Part shown: piece by piece, positions 6,062 through 8,854 of the stretch
How positions within the stretch are numbered: position 1 is the stretch's first letter
Layout of the letters: every line of letters begins with the position of its first letter
DNA from: an uncultured Coriobacteriaceae bacterium
GTDB lineage: Bacteria; Actinomycetota; Coriobacteriia; Coriobacteriales; Eggerthellaceae
Assembly: GCA_902781245.1 (NCBI GenBank)
Contig: CACZIP010000070.1
Coordinates: 1-8,854, forward strand
Direction: 5' to 3'
DNA length: 8,854 bases
The notes under the pieces: model-generated
Databases searched by the model: none
Told to the model about the DNA's origin: nothing
Seen by the model: the letters and a program-made list of their open reading frames with translations, nothing else
Program-made: the position numbers and the translations under genes

Positions 6062-6100
6062 GTCCGAGTTTCTAATCACACATGCGTGTGCGACTCGGAC
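6062..6100 (+). promoter_or_regulatory. Stable leader hairpin upstream of rpsB (possible S2 autoregulatory leader)
   Basis: GTCCGAGT (6062-6069) pairs perfectly with ACTCGGAC (6093-6100). Inside, CACAC (6077-6081) pairs with GTGTG (6086-6090) around a 4-nt loop. The GTCCG strand could instead pair with a second CGGAC at 6126-6130, and TGGCCACC (6107-6114) can pair imperfectly with GGTTGACCA (6137-6145), so alternative folds exist. No U-run follows. Feedback control of rpsB-tsf by S2 binding to the leader is established in E. coli; applying that here is inference. Confidence 0.45.
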
Positions 6101-6174
6101 CGCTAGTGGCCACCGGAAAAGGCTGCGGACACCGAGGTTGACCACATGCAGAGGACTAACGAATGGAGAAGGAT

Positions 6175-6960
6175 ATGACGAAAGTCAGTATTCAGACGCT
6201 GCTCGATGCAGGCGCCCACTTCGGTCATCAGACCCGCCGCTGGAATCCCAAGATGAAGCCGTACATTTTCGGCAACCGCGGTGACATTTACATTCTTGAT
6301 CTCAAGCAGACCCTCCTCGGCATGGACCAGGCCTACACCTTCGTGAGCGAGCTCGCGAAGAAGGGCGGCACCGTCCTGTTCGTCGGCACCAAGAAGCAGG
6401 CCCAGGAGGCCGTCGCCGACGCTGCCAACAAGTGCGGCATGCCCTACGTCAACGCCCGTTGGCTCGGCGGCATGATGACGAACTTCGTCACCATCCGCAC
6501 GCGCGTTCAGCGCATGGAAGAGCTCGAGGCCATGCAGGCTGACGGCCGCATGGAGCTGCTGCCCAAGAAGGAGCAGATCCTGCTCGGCAAGGAGCTCGCC
6601 AAGCTGCAGGTCAACCTCAACGGCATCCGCAACCTTCGCCGTACGCCCGATGCGATCTTCGTCATCGACACCAACCGCGAAGAGATTGCCATCAAGGAAG
6701 CCAAGCGTCTGGGCATCCCGGTTGTCGGTACGCTCGACACTAACTGCGACCCCGACGACGTCGAGTACGGCATCCCGGCCAACGACGACGCCATCCGCTC
6801 GGTCCGTCTGCTCGCCGACTTCATCGCCGACGCCGTTCTGGCTGGCACCGGTGTTCCGGTGACCGCTGACGAGATGGCCGGCGAGGCTGCTGCCGAGGCT
6901 GTCGAAGCCGCTCCTGAGGCTGCTGCCGAGGAAGCCGTCGAGGCTCCCGCTGCTGAATAG
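6175..6960 (+). CDS. rpsB: 30S ribosomal protein S2
   Basis: Ribosomal protein uS2 joins the small subunit late in assembly and is needed for S1 docking and mRNA binding. The sequence MTKVSIQTLLDAGAHFGHQ, RRWNPKMKPYIFG, the internal VLFVGTKKQAQ, WLGGMMTNFVTI and the IPVVGTLDTNCDPD segment identify it. It has 261 residues from this start. The last ~30 residues are an Ala/Glu-rich acidic tail that looks disordered. The start is debatable: ATG 6175 gives the family-typical N-terminus and has GGAG (6165-6168) 6 nt upstream, while ATG 6163 would add MEKD and has GAGGA (6151-6155) 7 nt upstream. I chose 6175 on family length. It is the first gene of an operon with tsf, 50 nt upstream of it. Codon use is strongly biased, as expected for high expression. 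Confidence 0.96.
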   Translation: MTKVSIQTLLDAGAHFGHQTRRWNPKMKPYIFGNRGDIYILDLKQTLLGMDQAYTFVSELAKKGGTVLFVGTKKQAQEAVADAANKCGMPYVNARWLGGMMTNFVTIRTRVQRMEELEAMQADGRMELLPKKEQILLGKELAKLQVNLNGIRNLRRTPDAIFVIDTNREEIAIKEAKRLGIPVVGTLDTNCDPDDVEYGIPANDDAIRSVRLLADFIADAVLAGTGVPVTADEMAGEAAAEAVEAAPEAAAEEAVEAPAAE

Positions 6961-6996
6961 CAGATACACAGTTCGTTCCAAACACTTGACCTGATA

Positions 6997-7003
6997 GAGA
7001 GGA
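6997..7003 (+). promoter_or_regulatory. Strong Shine-Dalgarno of tsf
   Basis: GAGAGGA lies 7 nt ahead of ATG 7011 in the short rpsB-tsf gap. It supports this start and independent, strong translation of EF-Ts from the shared mRNA. Confidence 0.75.
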
Positions 7004-7010
7004 ACCAAAC

Positions 7011-7856
7011 ATGGCTATTACCGCTGCTCAAGTTAAAGAACTGCGCGAGATGACTGGCGCTGGCATGATGGAGTGCAAGAAGGCCCTGACCGAGGCTGAC
7101 GCCGACATGGACAAGGCTGTCGACCTGCTCCGCGAGTGGGGCGTTGCCAAGGTCGCCAAGAAGGCTGGCCGTGCCACCAACGAGGGCACCATCATGGCTG
7201 TTGTCGCTGACGACGCCAAGTCCGCTGCCGTCATCGAGCTCAACTGCGAGACCGACTTCGTCGGCATGAACGAGAAGTTCAAGGGCTATGCCGAGCAGAT
7301 CGCCAAGATCGAGCTCGCCAAGAAGTACGCTGACGCCGAGGCTCTCAAGGCCGACGAGGAAGTCGCTGCTCTGATCACCGACTGCGTGCACGTCATGGGC
7401 GAGAACACGCAGCTTTCCCGCGCGATTGCTGTCGAGGGTGACGGCGTGTGCGCTTACATCCACATGGGTGGCAAGATCGGCGTTGTCGTGAAGTTCGACG
7501 TTGAGGGCATCGACCCGGCTTCCGACGCGTTCGTGACCTATGGCCGCGACGTTGCTATGCAGGTTGCCGCCATGTCCCCGGTTGCCGCCAACCGCGACTG
7601 CGTGCCGGCCGAGGTTGTCGCCAAGGAGATGGAGATCTACAAGGCTCAGGCTGCTGCTTCCGGCAAGCCCGAGAACATCCAGGAGAAGATCGCCACTGGC
7701 CGCCTCGAGAAGTTCTACGCTGAGAACTGCCTCACCGAGCAGGCATTCGTCAAGGACGGCGACCTGACCATCCAGGCTTACACCGACAAGGTTGCCAAGG
7801 AACTCGGTGGCTCCATCAAGGTCGTCGACTTCGTCCGTTACGCTCTGGGCGAATAA
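7011..7856 (+). CDS. tsf: Translation elongation factor Ts
   Basis: EF-Ts is the nucleotide exchange factor that recharges EF-Tu from GDP to GTP in the cytoplasm. The 281-residue product is close to the 282-283 residues of E. coli EF-Ts. Residues 1-45 form the UBA-like N-terminal module that contacts EF-Tu (VKELREMTGAGMMECKKAL). NCETDFV (78-84) contains Asp82 and Phe83, the counterparts of E. coli Asp80/Phe81, which disturb the Mg2+ site of EF-Tu. HMGGKIGVVV and DVAMQVAAMSP are typical of the dimerization core. The product runs to the normal VDFVRYALGE-type end. It follows rpsB with 50 nt between and ends at a strong terminator, so rpsB-tsf is a two-gene operon. Confidence 0.98.
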   Translation: MAITAAQVKELREMTGAGMMECKKALTEADADMDKAVDLLREWGVAKVAKKAGRATNEGTIMAVVADDAKSAAVIELNCETDFVGMNEKFKGYAEQIAKIELAKKYADAEALKADEEVAALITDCVHVMGENTQLSRAIAVEGDGVCAYIHMGGKIGVVVKFDVEGIDPASDAFVTYGRDVAMQVAAMSPVAANRDCVPAEVVAKEMEIYKAQAAASGKPENIQEKIATGRLEKFYAENCLTEQAFVKDGDLTIQAYTDKVAKELGGSIKVVDFVRYALGE

Positions 7857-7885
7857 TCGCGAACCAACAAAGCACCAAGCAAAGG

Positions 7886-7911
7886 CGGCTCCTCACGGAG
7901 CCGTCTTTTTT
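7886..7911 (+). terminator. Intrinsic terminator of the rpsB-tsf operon
   Basis: CGGCTCC (7886-7892) and GGAGCCG (7897-7903) form a 7-bp stem around TCAC, followed after TC by six T. It sits about 30 nt past the tsf stop. On the minus strand the downstream flank lacks a T-run, so it probably works in one direction only. Confidence 0.92.
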
Positions 7912-7913
7912 AT

Positions 7914-7983
7914 GGCACAACGCTCCCTGGGAGCTTTGTGCCACTCGGGAAAATGGCACAGCATTCCCAGGGAGCTGTGTGCC
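7914..7983. repeat. Two tandem 29-nt palindromic repeats (REP-like) between tsf and pit
   Basis: Unit 1 (7914-7942) and unit 2 (7955-7983) are each 14+1+14 nt palindromes bounded by GGCACA and TGTGCC. Unit 1 pairs at 13 of 14 positions and unit 2 at 10 of 14. The units agree at about 24 of 29 bases directly, and nearly as well when one is inverted. Both are followed by ACTCG. They lie between the tsf terminator and the end of the convergent pit gene and may fold in either transcript. Confidence 0.85.
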
Positions 7984-8004
7984 ACTCGCTACTCGGAATG
8001 CTTC

Positions 8005-8854
8005 TTAGAACAGCATGAACACCTTGGCCAGCACGAAGCCAATCAGGCCGCAGCACGGGAACGTGAGCACCCAGGCCGTCGCCATGTTCTTGGCGATGTC
8101 CCAATTGACTCGCTTGACGCTCTTGGATGCACCCACACCCATGATGGCCGAGGTCGAGCAGTGCGAGGTCGAGACGGGCATGCCGGTGATCGAGGAGACG
8201 AACAGCGTCACGACCGTGCTGAGCGAAGCTGCGACGCCTTGGTACTTCTCGAGTTTGACCATGTCCATGGCCACCGACTTGATGATGCGCTTGCCACCCA
8301 GGAACGTGCCTGCTGAAATGGCCACCGAGCACGTAATCATGAGCCACAGCGGGAAGCCTGCCTGATCGGCCGACTCCATGCCGAACGAAAGCGCGATGCC
8401 CAAGATGGCGATCGACATGAATTTCTGGCCGTCCTGTGCGCCATGCAGGAATGACAGCAGTATTGCGCAAATGTCTTGCACGACGACGAAGACGCCGCGC
8501 GAGTTGCGGCGGTTAACGTGGCTGAACGCGACCTCGACGCCCCGTACGAGCACCCATCCCAGCAAGAAGCCCGCGACGAGCGAGAACACCATGCCGTAGA
8601 TGACCTTCATCCATTCGCCTATGACGACGCCGCCGAACCCGTTCATGGCGATGGCGCCGCCGGTGATGCCGGCAATCAGCGAGTGCGACTTCGATGCTGG
8701 GATACCACGCCACCAGCAGAAGATGCCCCAGATGATGGCACCTATCATCGCCGCCATTAACGCCATCAATGCTTGGTGCGTGTCTCCCGAGAAGTCGACC
8801 ATGTTGAACATCGTGTGCGCAACAGCTGTCGAGATGTAGGTCATGCCGACCAGC
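8005..8854 (-). CDS. pit: PiT-family inorganic phosphate transporter, 5'-truncated by window edge
   Basis: This membrane protein imports inorganic phosphate, usually with a cation. About 282 C-terminal residues are visible. The frame stays open past the ATG at 8844 to the right edge (preceding codons read LVG), so that ATG is probably internal and the first GAND-type signature lies outside the window. The visible part shows roughly seven hydrophobic segments, the repeated motifs GIPASKSHSLIAGITGGA and GMPVSTSHCSTSAIMG (the paired P-x-S-x-S-H motifs of the two inverted halves), and the second-half signature HGAQDGQKFMSIAIL. The usual Asn of GAND is Gln here, a variant I believe is common in one PiT subgroup. 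A polar loop (SHVNRRNSRG) separates the halves. The gene is convergent with tsf. No clear terminator on its own strand is seen; the 29-nt palindromes follow its stop within about 20 nt. Confidence 0.93.
   Translation of the reverse strand, partial: LVGMTYISTAVAHTMFNMVDFSGDTHQALMALMAAMIGAIIWGIFCWWRGIPASKSHSLIAGITGGAIAMNGFGGVVIGEWMKVIYGMVFSLVAGFLLGWVLVRGVEVAFSHVNRRNSRGVFVVVQDICAILLSFLHGAQDGQKFMSIAILGIALSFGMESADQAGFPLWLMITCSVAISAGTFLGGKRIIKSVAMDMVKLEKYQGVAASLSTVVTLFVSSITGMPVSTSHCSTSAIMGVGASKSVKRVNWDIAKNMATAWVLTFPCCGLIGFVLAKVFMLF

Noticed and set aside
6103..7463. Long minus-strand open frames opposite rpsB and tsf
   Set aside because: They are shadows of highly biased ribosomal-gene codons. S2 and EF-Ts are certain on the plus strand.
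7792..8316. A plus-strand open frame crossing the tsf terminator and the end of pit
   Set aside because: It runs through a strong terminator and the REP-like repeats, is antisense to the PiT transporter, and has no family features.

Overview
This is a GC-rich bacterial chromosome segment (roughly 60% G+C by eye) that looks like a high-GC Gram-positive, most likely an actinobacterium of the Coriobacteriia (Eggerthellaceae-like). The basis is codon use, the Coriobacteriia-like S2/EF-Ts sequences and the secreted NlpC/P60 enzyme. This placement is an inference from memory, not a database result.

Layout. (1) 1-3140, plus strand: the 3' part of an SppA-type signal peptide peptidase gene, with a Gln/Pro-rich cytoplasmic N-terminus running off the left edge. 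It overlaps by 17 nt a gene for a methionyl-tRNA-synthetase-like class I enzyme. (2) 3141-3460: an intergenic region with a ~150-nt imperfect palindrome, then a promoter/leader region. (3) 3461-4546: a secreted coiled-coil plus NlpC/P60 cell-wall hydrolase, closed by a clear intrinsic terminator. (4) 4636-5115: RNase HI, convergent with (5) 5191-5775, minus strand: the ribosome-assembly GTPase YihA/EngB. The gap between them is almost entirely a perfect 29-nt inverted repeat. (6) 5776-6162: a divergent control region with a second large palindrome and a structured leader. (7) 6175-7856: the rpsB-tsf operon (ribosomal protein S2, elongation factor Ts), closed by an intrinsic terminator. (8) 7914-7983: two tandem 29-nt palindromes. 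(9) 8005-8854, minus strand: the 3' part of a PiT-family phosphate transporter gene running off the right edge.

The genes are mostly housekeeping: translation (S2, EF-Ts, the tRNA-ligase-like protein, YihA), envelope maintenance (SppA, NlpC/P60), nucleic-acid metabolism (RNase HI) and phosphate uptake. No phage, CRISPR, toxin-antitoxin or biosynthetic cluster is visible.

Two things stand out. The first is the MetRS-like protein: it keeps the HIGH-type motif and the apparent anticodon-reading residues, but it has a degenerate KMSKS loop, a changed methionine pocket, a Cys3-His zinc site and an insertion of about 75 residues. The second is that four of the intergenic regions each hold a different long palindromic repeat of REPIN or MITE type, and one of these supplies the stop codon of the RNase HI gene.
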